A stretch of 64,000 nucleotides of DNA. Source: Albifimbria verrucaria (lineage: Eukaryota > Ascomycota > Sordariomycetes > Hypocreales > Stachybotryaceae). The stretch is taken from assembly GCA_020081605.1 (NCBI GenBank), contig JAHREC010000049.1, positions 3,658,001 through 3,722,000 on the forward strand, in the 5' to 3' direction. The notes under the pieces were generated by a model, which was not told the DNA's origin, ran no database searches, and saw only the letters and a list, made by a program, of their open reading frames with translations. Of the stretch, positions 12,255 through 23,166 are shown piece after piece. The position numbers and the translations under genes are program-made. Each line of letters begins with the position of its first letter. The stretch's first letter is position 1.

Positions 12255-13590
12255 ATGTCGAAAACTCAGGTTACAGCAGTGGTGGTGATGCTGCTCCATG
12301 CAGCGCTGGCGAGGAACATGGTCTGGCGCATAGACGGTTCAGTCACGTCAACGACGCGGGCGACTTTTCATTTCCAAAGATGCTGTCGGAGAGAGACGAA
12401 TGCACCGACCTTTTCGGCGATGGGGCTACCCTTTCATATTGCCCACCGTCATCCACTGCTTGCTGTACGGACTCTTTGACTGCTACTCGATCTTGACTGA
12501 CGCAACTAGGCGTCTTCGACGGACAATCATTACCATCGTGCCAACAATACCTAGGCAAAGGATGGTGCTGCGCGGGAGAGTAAGTGAGCCGAACCTGCTG
12601 CCCTTACTCGCTAACAGAAGTAGTGGCGAAGGTGACAAATGCTACGTGGATCAAGAGTCGGTTTGTGAAGAGGACAGCTCTGTGGCATGCACGCGTCTCG
12701 CAAAAGGCACTTCGAACGCTTGCTGTCCAAAGTTGACGACGTGCGATCCAGACAGTGACGCGGCTGAGGACTCTGTCCGGTGCATCATAAACTGGACCGA
12801 CCTGGTTGTCGCTGATGCGGCTCAGAAGAGCAAGGATGCGCAGAGCCAGACGACTACGTCCGCGACCAGCTCGTCGACGTCCACTACCACTACCACTACC
12901 ACCTCGGTTGTGTCCACCACGTCGTCAGAATCCAACGAATCCAAGGAAACCGAGAAACACCCAGCCGAAGAGGATAAAAGCGGTAGCGGTGGTGTGTCTG
13001 GAGGAGTCATTGCCGGGGCCGTCGTGGGCAGTCTCGCCGGCGTGGTTCTGGGCGGCGCGCTCGTCTTTTTCTTGTTGCGCCGTCGCAGAGAGGCTAAATA
13101 CGAGGCGGCTAACCAAGTGCAACCGACTTCACCGCGGCTGTCTTCGGAGATGACGACCAGTGTGGTGACATTTCCGCCAAAGATCCTCACTCCGCAGGAC
13201 CCAGGTTACGTGTATGCACCGCCGCCGAGCGAGCTGGACGGTAGCTACACGTTTGCCGAGCTGGATTCTACGCGTGAGCCGCAACAACTGGATTCGACGA
13301 GCGTGATAGCGCAGCTGGACTCGACGGCACCGCAACGGGATTTGATGAGTCCGCTACGGGAGACAAGCTCACCGCAGCTGGATGTGACGAGTCCACAGCG
13401 AGAGCTAGGTCCAAACTATACGGATTCCGCGAGTCACCAGCGAGATTGGAGCGTATCACAGCTGAGTTCGGCGAGTCCACAGCGAGATTCGAGCACATCG
13501 CAGCTGGGTCCGACGAATATACCACGGGAGTCAACGATATCACAACTAGAACCCACAACCACGCCGCAGCAGCAAACCCCAAAGCCGTAG
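12255..13590 (+). CDS. Single-pass surface glycoprotein with Cys-rich ectodomain and repetitive cytoplasmic tail
   Basis: A type I membrane protein. ATG 12255 starts a signal peptide (KTQVTAVVVMLLHAALA). The ectodomain has about 16 Cys, including CPPSSTACC, SCQQYLGKGWCCAG and CCPKLTTC. It is split by two introns (GTACGG...CTAG near 12466-12510; GTAAGT...AGAAG near 12579-12620). A Ser/Thr stalk follows (TTTTTTTSVVSTTSSES), then one TM helix (GVIAGAVVGSLAGVVLGGALVF) with a basic stop (RRRREAK). The ~150-residue tail carries degenerate units around QLDST and PQRD. The overall plan is like Wsc/Mid2-type wall sensors, but without a WSC domain that I can recognise. A one-base shift lies near 12330, between the signal peptide and HVNDAGDFSFP. 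Function is not assigned. Confidence 0.65.
13265..13575 (+). repeat. Degenerate coding repeat (QLDST / PQRD units)
   Basis: Within the cytoplasmic tail of the surface glycoprotein, the motifs QLDS/QLDV/QLSS/QLGP/QLEP recur about every 15-16 residues. They alternate with PQRD/PQRE/HQRD. At DNA level the units are ~45-48 bp (core CAGCTGGATTCGACGAG and CCACAGCGAGA) and imperfect, so the array is old or under drift. Confidence 0.6.
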
Positions 13591-14811
13591 CCGGAAGTGG
13601 TAGGAACTGTTTGTGCATTTGAGCGGCGTTTCGCGGCGGTTGATAGCGATTGATTTACAAGGTAGTCCGTAGTTAGATACCAGAATAGATTTCACTTGTC
13701 AGTCGGCGATGATGACTCGGGATAGCAATTGGCGAATGACGGCAGAGCCAGGACGCATGCAGGCTGATATGGGACAAGTCATATGCGAGACTGGTCGGAT
13801 TTGAGAGCTTGGTGATTGAGTCAGTAAATGCTTAGCATCGTAAGCAAAGGGCACTAAAGGGTCCAAAGCGCTCAAGGATTATTATGATGTTGGTCCTTGC
13901 GAATCTTGTCACGGAGGCGACGAGAAAATACGACCCATTGTTGTGGTCCATTGATCTTGGACCATTGGTACTGGACCATTGGCCTTTCATCACATGTGCA
14001 CGCCGCAACGACCCAATAACGGCTGTCCAGGTCGCGTGCTCTTCACCGGGAATCTTCCAAAGGGCTGGGAGCCATATGGCGGCGTCAAATCAACGGCTTC
14101 AGTTGGGATCATGGCTGGCTGACATGAAGCGGCGGCCTCTCAATCTGGCAAACGGCGTTAGTTTTGCAGTAGCGAGGTGAAGACCCACCCTTAATGAAAC
14201 GGCTGGCGTCAACAGTCCTAGAGTGGATCGAACAAGCTTTTTAGCAACGAGGAATCCGAGACTAGCGACTCTTGTCTCGATTAAAATTACGGTCGGGTGG
14301 AACGGTGAGGGTAAAGCTGGGTCTGGAGCATGTCAGCGTGACTGCATCGACGGCGACGAGGCTCGCCAACTTTGTGTTTGGGGAATTTCCCCTTGGAGCC
14401 TGTTTGTCTTTGGGTTTGTGTCTGCGTCTTGCATCGGGGATCCTGCTCTCCTGTCTGGTCAAATCCTGTGAGCCTCTGGTGTGGGTGCTGGCCGTACCTT
14501 GGCAAGATCAGCACGCGGGAGGATCCGCATTGGGAGGCACAGGGGGTGCAGGTGCCAGTGAGCGCTAGTGTCGAGGCCCAATGGTATCGAAACGTCTCAC
14601 TGCATGTGCTGTGCTCGTGCTGACTGTAGAGAGGAGAGAAGTTGGGAGCAGCACGATGTCTTGCGTTGGGCGATGACATCGGCAGAGGAGCAGAGGACGC
14701 GCCTTGGGTGTGTCAATCCATACCAAAGGACCTGCCATCCGCGAAGAGACGAGGACCGCCAGACATGGGCTCGCCATCGGAAACGGAGTGGAGCAGGACT
14801 GTACTGTAAAC

Positions 14812-14874
14812 GAGGCGACTAGCATTGTGCTGGAGACGACTAGAATTGTGCTGAGGGCGACTAGAATTGTGCCT
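14812..14874. repeat. 21-bp tandem repeat, three copies
   Basis: Three consecutive 21-bp units at 14812, 14833 and 14854 share the core CGACTAGAATTGTGCTG with 1-3 changes each. The array is intergenic, with no coding or promoter role visible. Confidence 0.75.
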
Positions 14875-15654
14875 GTTGGTGGTGAAGAAGAATATGACCG
14901 GATTAGGGATGGAAGAAAAGAACAAAGCAAAGAAGGGAAAAATAAAAATAAAAATAAAAATACCCAGAAAAAAAGTCTCCATCGCCTGCCTCCCCTGGCC
15001 CCTGAAACAGACGTACATCCGTAGTACCTCCACCCCTTATTTTCAGCAGTACGTCGCAGCTAATCCGCGGGCACCACGCCGAGGGCGACTGCATTGGTCG
15101 CTCGGATGGTTCCCTGCACGGGGCATGGCTGTGGCAGCCCTATTCTCGAGAGAAATTACTCTTTTGAACGAGTTTTGACGACGATTTTGCACGAGCTGAA
15201 GGTGCTTGTGCTTATGTGCAGCCCTAGACACTCAACGACTCCGTCATGGGCCTGTCTCCCCAAGTCACCGGAGAGCATGGTGGACTTGGGTCAAAGACAA
15301 GCCCAATGTCTCTGGGGAGCTTCGTCACGCTCGTCGGCACTCCCTAAATGCAACATTGCGGAGGAAGCCTCCTTGGCTGACCCTGCAGGAGCGAGTGGTC
15401 AAAACAGGCCAAGCTTCAGCTAAAGAACGGACGGCGTGGCCTGACGCTACCGCGCTTGGTTAAGCCCAGGTACCTACCTGAGGTCCAACCGTGAGGACCC
15501 AGCCGCTGTTGGTGTACAACGACCGTACCGCCCGGAAACTTTGACCTGGGCCTTTCCTGGCCTGGTCCTGACCTTAATTGGACCTGGACCTGGACCTAGG
15601 CCTGGGATTAAAATCTGGGCCTGGCGGTTCTTCTTTTAAGGATCCCTCCCCTTC

Positions 15655-15735
15655 GGCAGTCGATCTTCTTTTTCTTCCACAATCCTCTTCTCTCCTTCGA
15701 GCTTCCTCGTCACTCTCTTCCCTCCTTTCCTACAA
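15655..15735 (+). promoter_or_regulatory. Pyrimidine-rich promoter/5' UTR tract
   Basis: A dense CT tract (CTTCTTTTTCTTCC, CTCTTCTCTCCTTC, CTCTTCCCTCC) lies 110-190 bp upstream of ATG 15846. Such tracts mark transcription starts of well-expressed filamentous-fungal genes; here it is a positional inference. Confidence 0.45.
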
Positions 15736-15845
15736 GCACTTCTTTCTCAAGATCTCTTGCGAGCCAGGCGGTCTTTTCCTATTACCCATTAATCCTCTTA
15801 ATCAATCACCTAACACACCTACCTGCTTGACAACAATCGTTCACA

Positions 15846-17254
15846 ATGGCTGAGGAAGGCAGTCACCTCCAGCTCAGGACTCCCTCCAAGGATGACCAGT
15901 CCACCCAGAAGGCGAGCCTCGATGTTCCTCTGGAAAGGTCCGCACGCCCGCTTCGCCCGGCGTAGACGTGGCTCCTCTCCCTTTCGCTCGCCGCGAGTCC
16001 CTCGACATTGACGACTACTTCACCGGCCCCGAGACATCTCCAAGCACTCCAAATGGCCCGCCTTTATGCGTATGCACGGCAGCATTGTCCCCAAGATGAT
16101 CCTGCCCCTCCTGTTCATTGCCGCCTGGGCTACTGCCATCACCCTCATCCACAAAGTTGGCAAACGCGATATCGGTGTCAACTCGGTCTTGCTGACCATT
16201 ACCGGTTTCGTCGTCGGTTTGGGTCTCTCGTTCCGTAGCTCTACCGCCTACGAGCGTTATGCCGAGGGTCGTCGATACTGGGGTGCGCTCATCCTTTCCT
16301 CGCAGTGCCTGGCCCGTGTTTTCTGGGTTCATGCCAAGACGCCTGCTGGTGTCGACGCTCGCAAGTTCATGCTCAAGAAGATGAGCGTTCTCAACCTCAT
16401 CGTGGCCTTCTCCATTGCTCTCAAGCACCAGCTCCGCTTCGAGCCCTACACCGCCTACCCCGACTTGATGCACCTCGTCGGTCACCTCGACACGTTCGCC
16501 CAGCAGGCCGCCGCCGCCGACGGTGCTTTGGTCGGTCCCCGCCGCAAGAACTTCTTCAAGAGCATCGGCGAGTACCTGGGCGTGTCCTTTGCCGAGAGCA
16601 ACCCCGCAAGGCCCTCAAGAAGGCCACGCGCCCCGTCGGTAACCTTCCCTCGAGATCATCTCCCATCTAGGCATGACCATTGACGAGTTCATCCGCGATG
16701 GCGTCCTCGACATTCCCATGCAGCAGACCCTGGCTTACAACAACCTCAACGTTCTCAACGATGTCATGACCGGCTGCGAGCGTGTCCTGAGCACCCCTCT
16801 CCCCATTGCCTACACCATTGCCATCAGCCAGATCACCTGGGTCTACATCATGTGCCTGCCCTTCCAGCTCGTCAGACTCCTCGACTGGATCGCCATCCCC
16901 GCTACCGTCGTGGCTGGTTTCATTATCATGGGCCTGCTGATGATTGGTAACGAGATTGAGAACCCCTTCGGCCAGGACGTCAACGATCTGCCCCTCGAGA
17001 GCTACTGCGACCAGATTGCCATGGAGCTCGACATCATTGCCTCTCATGACAAGACCAACCCCGAGGGCTTCTTCTTCAGCGAGAACAACATGCCCCTGTA
17101 CCCCGTCAGCACCGCCAGCTTCCAGACCTGGATGAACAGGAGCGAGGACAAGCTGGTCGAGGCCATCAAGTCAAAGCCCCAGGTTACCTTCCAGTGGCGC
17201 AAGGCTAGGAACGAGGGCACTCCCAAGATGCCTCGGGGTGACAACGCCGTGTAA
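15846..17254 (+). CDS. Bestrophin-like anion channel (Bestrophin/RFP-TM, UPF0187)
   Basis: A multi-pass membrane protein of the bestrophin/UPF0187 family, probably a chloride-permeable channel; about 470 aa. After a ~70-residue soluble N-terminus come TM helices. MILPLLFIAAWATAITLIH is the first, and VLLTITGFVVGLGLSFRSSTAYERYAEGRRYWG carries the family's hallmark R-S-x-x-A-Y-x-R-(Y/W)-x-E-G-R-x-x-W/Y-G. IAISQITWVYIMCLPFQLV and IPATVVAGFIIMGLLMIG follow, then the conserved ENPFGQDVNDLPLESYC. No intron is apparent. Four C deletions break the frame, near 15938, 16027, 16604 and 16650. All are in C-runs and all are needed to join otherwise perfect family sequence. The ATG at 15846 has a good context (TCACAATGG). 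Confidence 0.88.
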
Positions 17255-18726
17255 GCTCTGGCTGCATGTGAATAAAGCGCATTGGCTGCGCGACTTAAAA
17301 TTATTTCCTTCATGGCTCTGGTCGGCGCTCAGCATTATCGTTAGGACTTTTATTAGCAGGAATCGGACATTGAGGATATCAGTACAATACCAGTGTAACA
17401 TACAACAAATTGCTTCTACTTATTGATGAATCTGATTTTGGATACTGTAATGCCAGAGCAGGTGCTCTTGTGCCAGGTCAATTGACTGCATGTTGCCATT
17501 AACGCTGCTGTAGCATGATCAGTACGTCTAGTAGCTTCAGTGTTTCTGGTGTATGGCTACAGACTACTCCTTGCCAATTTGCACCGTGCCAATCATGGCG
17601 CCAGCCCACCGTGTCAGCTGCTCAATTGGGCTTCGTCGACCCCTGCAAGTGGTAACACCAGTTCAGCCTCAAATCTTTGTACGACGACTTCTTCCGGAAT
17701 CTGATGGGTAACACGAAATGACAGATCAATATAAGAACATTATCGCACACTTAATATGACTGTGTTAGCATCTAATCCAGCATCTGATTCAAATGAGGTT
17801 CATAAACCCATCTGTTTGGTCTAATCTGTTGTTGCTCCCGTTGTGTTAAACCCCACGATCTCTTCAACAACCGTCACGCGCTGGTGGCGTCAACCTCTGT
17901 ATGAATGTGAGACCTTACCGATAACCATAAAACAAAGTTAAACTCAGTTTACGAGAAAGGCGAGAGTTTAATATGCTTCATGTGGCTGTCTGTTCTACCG
18001 CGTTGACTAAAGAGCAACTGCTTCACCTCTGGCCTCACACCACCGCCTGCTATAATCTCCGAATGCTCCCGTGTCCTTCACATACGACCATAGGTACATG
18101 AAAACATGGGATCCCGTCCGCTCTCCCTTAATTAAGCATGTAACCGGCAGATTAGTAGTTGGGTCGGTGACGACCAGCGAATACCGGCTGTTGTGTGTTG
18201 TCCTTTTGCCATTCTGTCCGAGTTATCATCCTTTGACGGATTGCTGTATCATGTAATTTCCTAAGGACTACGAATTACGGCTCTATATATTGACAATATG
18301 AAATCTGTACATTAACCTGCTGATATTGTCAATACTTTTGGTTGCTGTTGACAGCATGTGTTGGGCATGTCTGGGACTATCATTTTGGCGTTGACCAAAC
18401 ACACAGACTCACAGCCCCTAACAGCTCTCTAATACAAAAACACGGAAAGGATCCCTGCCACCAGCTCCGTCAGTGGTAAGATATCAGTATGGCCATCCTG
18501 AGCCAAGTAGTGGTTATATCCTAGCCTCTAACCTGACCCGTATTCGATAGCATCATAAGGAAGTAATTGGAATAACATTGCAGGTTGGATTTCAAGCAGT
18601 GGATAATAGCTCAACTGACACTCCTATAGCTAGCTACATAAGAATCCGCGGCTTGCAGAAACAAAAACCCACAAGAAGCACACGACTACTAAAATCGAGA
18701 ATAAACAAGAGCAAGACCCATGTAGC
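17255..18726. other. Intergenic, start of an AT-rich gene-poor stretch
   Basis: About 1.5 kb with lower GC than the flanking genes and no supported coding region. It contains the 3' flanks of two convergent genes. No repeat is recognised by eye. Confidence 0.4.
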
Positions 18727-19413
18727 CTATCCAAGCACCCTAACTTCTGTTATAGTGAATGTTGCGCTGTTATTACCGGATACAGCCGAGATTTGAAGAT
18801 GCAGTCGTACACGGTGTCCATCACGGTCCTTGCCTTCGTACTGATGCGTCGACTGAATCGTATTACCAGTAGCCGTAGCGTTGTTATAACCCGCCTGAGC
18901 ATAATGCGACTGGGCCACGCCTGACTTGATTGCTCCGAATTGAGGACTTGTCCATCCCTTGTTAAATGTTATTATATATCCAATTGACAAGAGGCTGACG
19001 AGTACTCACAATTGCAAAATCATAATAGTGTTTGCTGTCCAGCGAGGCTCGGAACGAGGTCCCACCCGAGACACCAGTCATGATGGTATGGTCGCCATTG
19101 GAGGCACTAAAGACCATCATATCGAACGGCTTGATGTTCTTGGGAGAATCCCAGTACTTGCCTGAGTCGAAGTAAGAGCCTTGCAGGAGGATGGTGAACT
19201 CAGTCTCGTTTACAACGGTGCATTGAATCCATCTGTGCTTCTCTTGCAAGACTTTCGGAGGCTCAGGTATAAATTTGTCAAGTTTTTGATAGTCTGTTAG
19301 GAGTAAGAGAACCATTCAGGACCGAAGTATTAGTGGACAGAGTATACCTCCGCAACATTGCCAATCAGCTCAGCAGCGTTTATGATTGTAGTAGCGATCG
19401 CCACGATACCCAT
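18727..19413 (-). CDS. Small cytolysin/lectin-fold-like protein (actinoporin-like, tentative)
   Basis: About 195 aa in three exons, starting at ATG 19413. Exon 1 encodes an N-terminal helix of amphipathic pattern (IVAIATTIINAAELIGNV). After an intron (GTATAC...AACAG) comes a beta-rich domain. It opens with RWIQCTVVNETEFTILL, then GSYFDSGKYWDSP, a glycine turn (TGVSGGTSF) and, after a second intron (GTGAGT...AACAAG), GWTSPQFGAIKSGVAQS. An amphipathic helix followed by a compact beta-sandwich with Tyr/Trp-rich loops and no signal peptide recalls the actinoporin/fungal fruit-body lectin superfamily of membrane-active proteins. This is pattern resemblance, not a database match. One A is missing in an A-run near 19287 at the start of exon 2. 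It lies in the AT-rich accessory stretch, next to a lectin gene. Confidence 0.4.
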
Positions 19414-20740
19414 GATTTGAATATTAGAATTGGGATTTCTGGAGAGCAATCTAAGTGTAGACAATGTAAAGCTTGTTGAAAGGTTATGTAGGCGAGCGGC
19501 CGTTTATCACTACAGGGTCATAAACTTAGTGGGCTTTTATTGGAGTTGCTTTGAACGGTAACAGCCCTGGGGATGCGGAGACTATGCCGGCTCCAGTACC
19601 GCGTGAGGACATCGCACGAGGTCAATAGATTGCAACGTTGACGTTCAGTTTCAAGCCAGCATGCGTCTCTGCATCACAAACCAGTAACTTGCCGGTGGCT
19701 TGAGCCGAGAACATGCAACTTGTGTCACAATTATCACATCCTCCTTCGTCTTGCAGAGACAGCATGCAAGAGGAGCGGGAACCAAAGCGTTATTGGTTTT
19801 GAGCCACACCGAAGGTGAAATTCCAACATGCCGAGACCGAATATAGAGGAACGAAAAGAAGTTTCATTGGGTTTGAGAGACACCGAAGCTGAAAACCTGG
19901 CGACGTGGAGACCGGATGCAAGAGGAATGAAACCCAAGGTTCCTTTTATTGCTTCGAGGAAATGCCGAAGCTAACGATTCCAATACAGAGACCTGATGTG
20001 AGAAGAATGAAACCCAAAGTTTCATTTGGCTTGGGATTATGAAGCTGAAAGTCCCAATGCGTAGAAACCGCATGTAAGAAGAATGAGGCAACAAGTTTCG
20101 TTCGGCTTAGGAAACATGAGGCTGAAAATCTCACCACGCCACGCTGCCTGTTGCGGTCTTCCCCAGAGCCTCGACTATTTCGTTCGAACAATGTACAAGA
20201 CCAAACGTTGAGCTAGCCTACGTTAAGTCGTGAATGAATAAAATTTGAATAAACTGTTAGCACTAATAGGGAGTGCATACATATGACTGCTTGTGCCGTA
20301 TTCCTTGGATAAACATACCTAACCATCGACACAAGTCCGCGGACTAATAGAAATTGAGTATTCGCAGATCGGTCCCTTTTGAGAAAACCGCGCATGCAGC
20401 AACTGCTACCGGCTTCGCATGCTGCAGATGCACTGTAACCCACTGTTGCATGGGAAGACAAGGCTACAAACTTGCATTCAGCTTTGCTGTTGAGAAGACA
20501 GCAGCAATAGGATAGTGGGAAGGGATGCGGGCTCAAACAGCTGGTTGGATAGTTCAAGGGGACAACAAGAGTAGTAGTCGCAATGGGTAACTGCCGGATT
20601 TATTGTATTGATCTTGGGCATAGAACGCTCTTAAATACCAGTTCGATATTCAACCAAGCTCCCAAATCCCTTCTTCATCACAACACTCTCCTATTCTTTA
20701 GTTTGAAAATTTTCAGGTCCCATTGCACTTGTATCTCATC
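19414..20740. other. Intergenic with ~77-bp tandem repeat array
   Basis: No gene is supported. The centre (19763-20147) is a degenerate tandem array, described separately. Open frames on the minus strand here owe their repeated peptides to the array. The end forms the promoter of the lectin gene (TTAAATACC near 20631). Confidence 0.5.
19763..20147. repeat. Degenerate ~77-bp tandem repeat, five units, with internal hairpins
   Basis: Units begin at 19763, 19841, 19915, 19996 and 20072 (spacing 78, 74, 81, 76). The recurring layout is ATGCAAGAGGAATGAAACCC, then GTTTCATTGGG/GGCTT, then GAAGCTGAAA, then GAGACCG. Unit 4 has a perfect 8-bp inverted repeat (AATGAAAC at 20006-20013 and GTTTCATT at 20019-20026, 5-nt loop). 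Units 2, 3 and 5 retain partial versions. No gene overlaps it. Confidence 0.75.
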
Positions 20741-21969
20741 ATGGATTTCAGCAGCCTCGATGCTATCGAATTCTTTCAGGACGGGAAGAAACATCTTCGC
20801 GTCTACTATCAAACCACCAAAGACAACAGCATCAGAGAATCCTCATTTGATGATGTCAATGGGTGGTTTGTTAGAGGAAGCGGAGTTGTCGCCTCCTCTG
20901 CAAAGAAGAACTCTCCCATTTCAGTGACACGCTGGAACGATGAAAACGTCACTTCTGTAAGTCAAACCCCTCAGCATGCTGGTGTCTTGGGAGAATTCTC
21001 CAGTAACACTTGAACAGATCCGAGTATACTATCTAGACTCTGCCAACAAGATCCGCGAGGTAGAGTTTACATGAATAACCCAAATGAATCTTAACTGATC
21101 AAGAATAGTGTCGCGGTACGCATACTGGAGACGTCACGAGTTGGGAGGCAAGCACAGTGGTTCATACCCCGAATGACCCCAATGAGCCAAAGGTTGCCGA
21201 AGGTTCCCAGCTGGCAGTTGCCCGCCCAGAAACAAACGACAATTCTCTCCGTATCTTTTATGAAGAAAAGCCTGCAACCACCAATGCCAAGGCCATGATC
21301 CGCGAAATCAAGTTTGTCAAGGCCAGGGAGGCGCATATAAATGGGACGTCCAAGTTACCAAAATTGCGGGGGCTCTGGCAAACACTCGTCTATCTGCGGT
21401 CTCGGCCAAACCCGCTGGAGATATCCGCCTATATTACCAGGGCGAAAACCACGCTCTCTTGGAAAGTTTCTGGAACAACAGAACCAGGCAGTGGAATCAA
21501 CGTGAGTTTCCTGTACTCTTGGGCCGATTCACCACGCATAGTATTTGAAATTGACATGAAAAACAGCCGTGGCCCTTCATGGAAATTATGATCTAGTGCT
21601 TCGAGCTCCCGTCCGAGCTGTCTCTTGGTTCACAGGCGAACAAAAGAGCGATTCTGAGCTCCGTATCCGCATTTTTACAGTCTTGAAAAAGAACTCCCAC
21701 AGTATCTCCGAGCTGTCCTTTGATGAGGATTGGGATGGAGACACGACGGAGATTGCCCATTCACTCTGTGGTGTCACTCAACCCCGGAATATGCAGCTAT
21801 CGCGACGGCTCGACGCATAGATGCCCCGCTGGATCATCCGATCACCCTCTTCCATCATGTTCGTGAGAACGTCATTGACTTGCAAGCAGTTGCTGCTGAC
21901 ATTGGGGAGCAATACAAGGCTCAGACTCACAGTGTGGTCGTACCACATGGCATTCCAACTTCCCGTTGA
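20741..21969 (+). CDS. Fungal fucose-specific-lectin-like beta-propeller protein
   Basis: A probable carbohydrate-binding six-bladed propeller of the Aleuria-type fucose lectin family. Exons: 20741-20956, 21018-21059, 21109-21501 and 21567 onward. Blade signatures repeat: HLRVYYQTTKDNSIRESSFD, IRVYYLDSANKIRE, LRIFYEEK, IRLYYQGENHALLESFW with TRQWNQ, LRIRIFTV and, last, ITLFHHVRENVIDLQ. The pattern of I/L-R-x-Y-Y, D/E, I-x-E and a Trp is the family hallmark. No signal peptide is seen, as usual for these lectins. Frame breaks lie near 21337 and 21780, and the exact C-terminus after ~21950 is uncertain (stop at 21967 in one frame). An A/T-rich run follows at 22138-22170. It could act in recognition of, or defence against, other organisms; that is inference. 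Confidence 0.75.
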
Positions 21970-22444
21970 GCCATGTGAGGATTATTTCTCACGTTATTGG
22001 GATCTTAGCTGGGCTAGTGCGGCTATGATGGTGTTTCTTTGGAATGGGAGAAGCTGGCAGATATCTTACGGACACTCCTTTAAGCTCAATGATTAAAACT
22101 TTCACTCCTTTAAATATGAGCCAATGCGAATTCTTATCAAAAAAAAAAAAAAATAATAAAAAAAAATTCATGGATTTTGTGCATTTTCGTACTATTTAAT
22201 TATCCGCCATTACCAAGTGAGTGAGGCCATTCTCTTTTGCAATTACCGTGCCGCAACGCAGTGTTCACCTGAAGCCACCAGCCGTCCTGGCGTAGACCCC
22301 GTGTGCTACGTTCTTGGACTTGTCGTTCACGAGACAAAATTTCAATTGACTAAAATCACGACCTAGACAATCTTAATATTCATATCAATATGTATGCCAG
22401 CTGCGAGAACGGTATTGTATTGCATGAGGCTTGAGCATTTGCTG
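21970..22444. other. Intergenic with A-rich run
   Basis: Lies between the plus-strand lectin gene and the minus-strand deaminase-like gene (tail to tail). It holds an A-tract at 22138-22170 (AAAAA...AATAATAAAAAAAA). Part of it may be the lectin 3' end, whose exact stop is unsure. Confidence 0.4.
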
Positions 22445-23166
22445 CTAACGTATCGCCCATAGTCTACGTACTTCGTTTCTAGTCTGCAAGTCGCAACCTT
22501 CGCTGTCCCAGTCATTGAGCGGTACCCTCCACGTCCTCAGAGCCGCAACAATGTCAGTCTCTCTCATAAACTCCTGCCCTTGGATTGTTGTAAGCTGATG
22601 TCCACGGCCTGCCCGCGTAACTGGAAAAGCCCAAGCAGCACCACCCCTGTTAGCGACTGCAGCCATTGCGTCCGACCGTGATAGTCTGCCGAGCGAACGA
22701 GAGACAGTAGATCTCTGACCGGGTGGAGGTTGAGACTCTAGGAAAAAGATGGGCGTGTAAGGCTGCGTGTGGGGAATGAATCGTCGAGTGACACCTCGAA
22801 AGTTGCGTCCAGCGGCGGTAAAGAACTCAAAGCAGTTATGTCCGTTACCGTAGCGATGATTGTAGCATGGCTCCAGATTGATGAGAGCGCTCGTGATTGG
22901 GACGTCGGCTTGATGGTATTCAGTTAGGATATTCTCCTCGGCGTGATTTCCCATTGGCGTGTTGCGTGCGTGCCTCAAGGTTGGAACAGCATTTGGGCCT
23001 GGTATAATGACTGACATGACAGCTTCGCAGCCGCCAGAGGCTCTCAATGAACCGTAAAGCTCATTGTATGTGCGCTGGAACGCCGCGAAGGAGAGTCCAG
23101 GAGGGCATTACGATGAATATCGGTGATCCTGCCACCTTGACTGACTGGGACGAGAATAAAAGTCAT
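22445..23166 (-). CDS. Deaminase-superfamily-like protein (bacterial toxin-type)
   Basis: About 240 aa with no intron, starting at ATG 23166. The core matches the zinc-dependent deaminase fold. There is an early beta-strand (AVMSVIIPGP). A helix with the His-Ala-Glu zinc/catalytic motif follows (GNHAEENIL, with H and E). Then a strand leads into Pro-Cys, with the second Cys after an insert (ALINLEPC at the strand, NCFEFF further on). Family knowledge: this H-A-E ... P-C ... C arrangement is shared by nucleotide and nucleic-acid deaminases, including those in bacterial polymorphic toxins that have moved into fungi. The C-terminal ~100 residues (RSLGRLSRSDAMAAV, then DSEGCDLQTRNEVRRLW) are not recognised. 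One C is missing near 23106. No signal peptide is seen. The substrate is unknown. Confidence 0.6.

Larger units (their letters stand above)
13591..15845. other. Intergenic with short tandem repeats; upstream of the bestrophin-like gene
   Basis: No gene is supported. The region holds a 3-copy 21-bp repeat at 14812-14874, an (AAAAT)n run at 14938-14962 and a (GGACCT)3 patch at 15580-15600. GGACCATTG/GGTCCATTG words recur at 13945-13985. The last 200 bp is CT-rich and belongs to the bestrophin-like promoter/5' UTR. Confidence 0.45.

Noticed and set aside
19763..20147. CRISPR-like array
   Set aside because: Units are contiguous and drift as a whole, without constant repeats and unique spacers, and this is a fungal genome. 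It is a tandem minisatellite.
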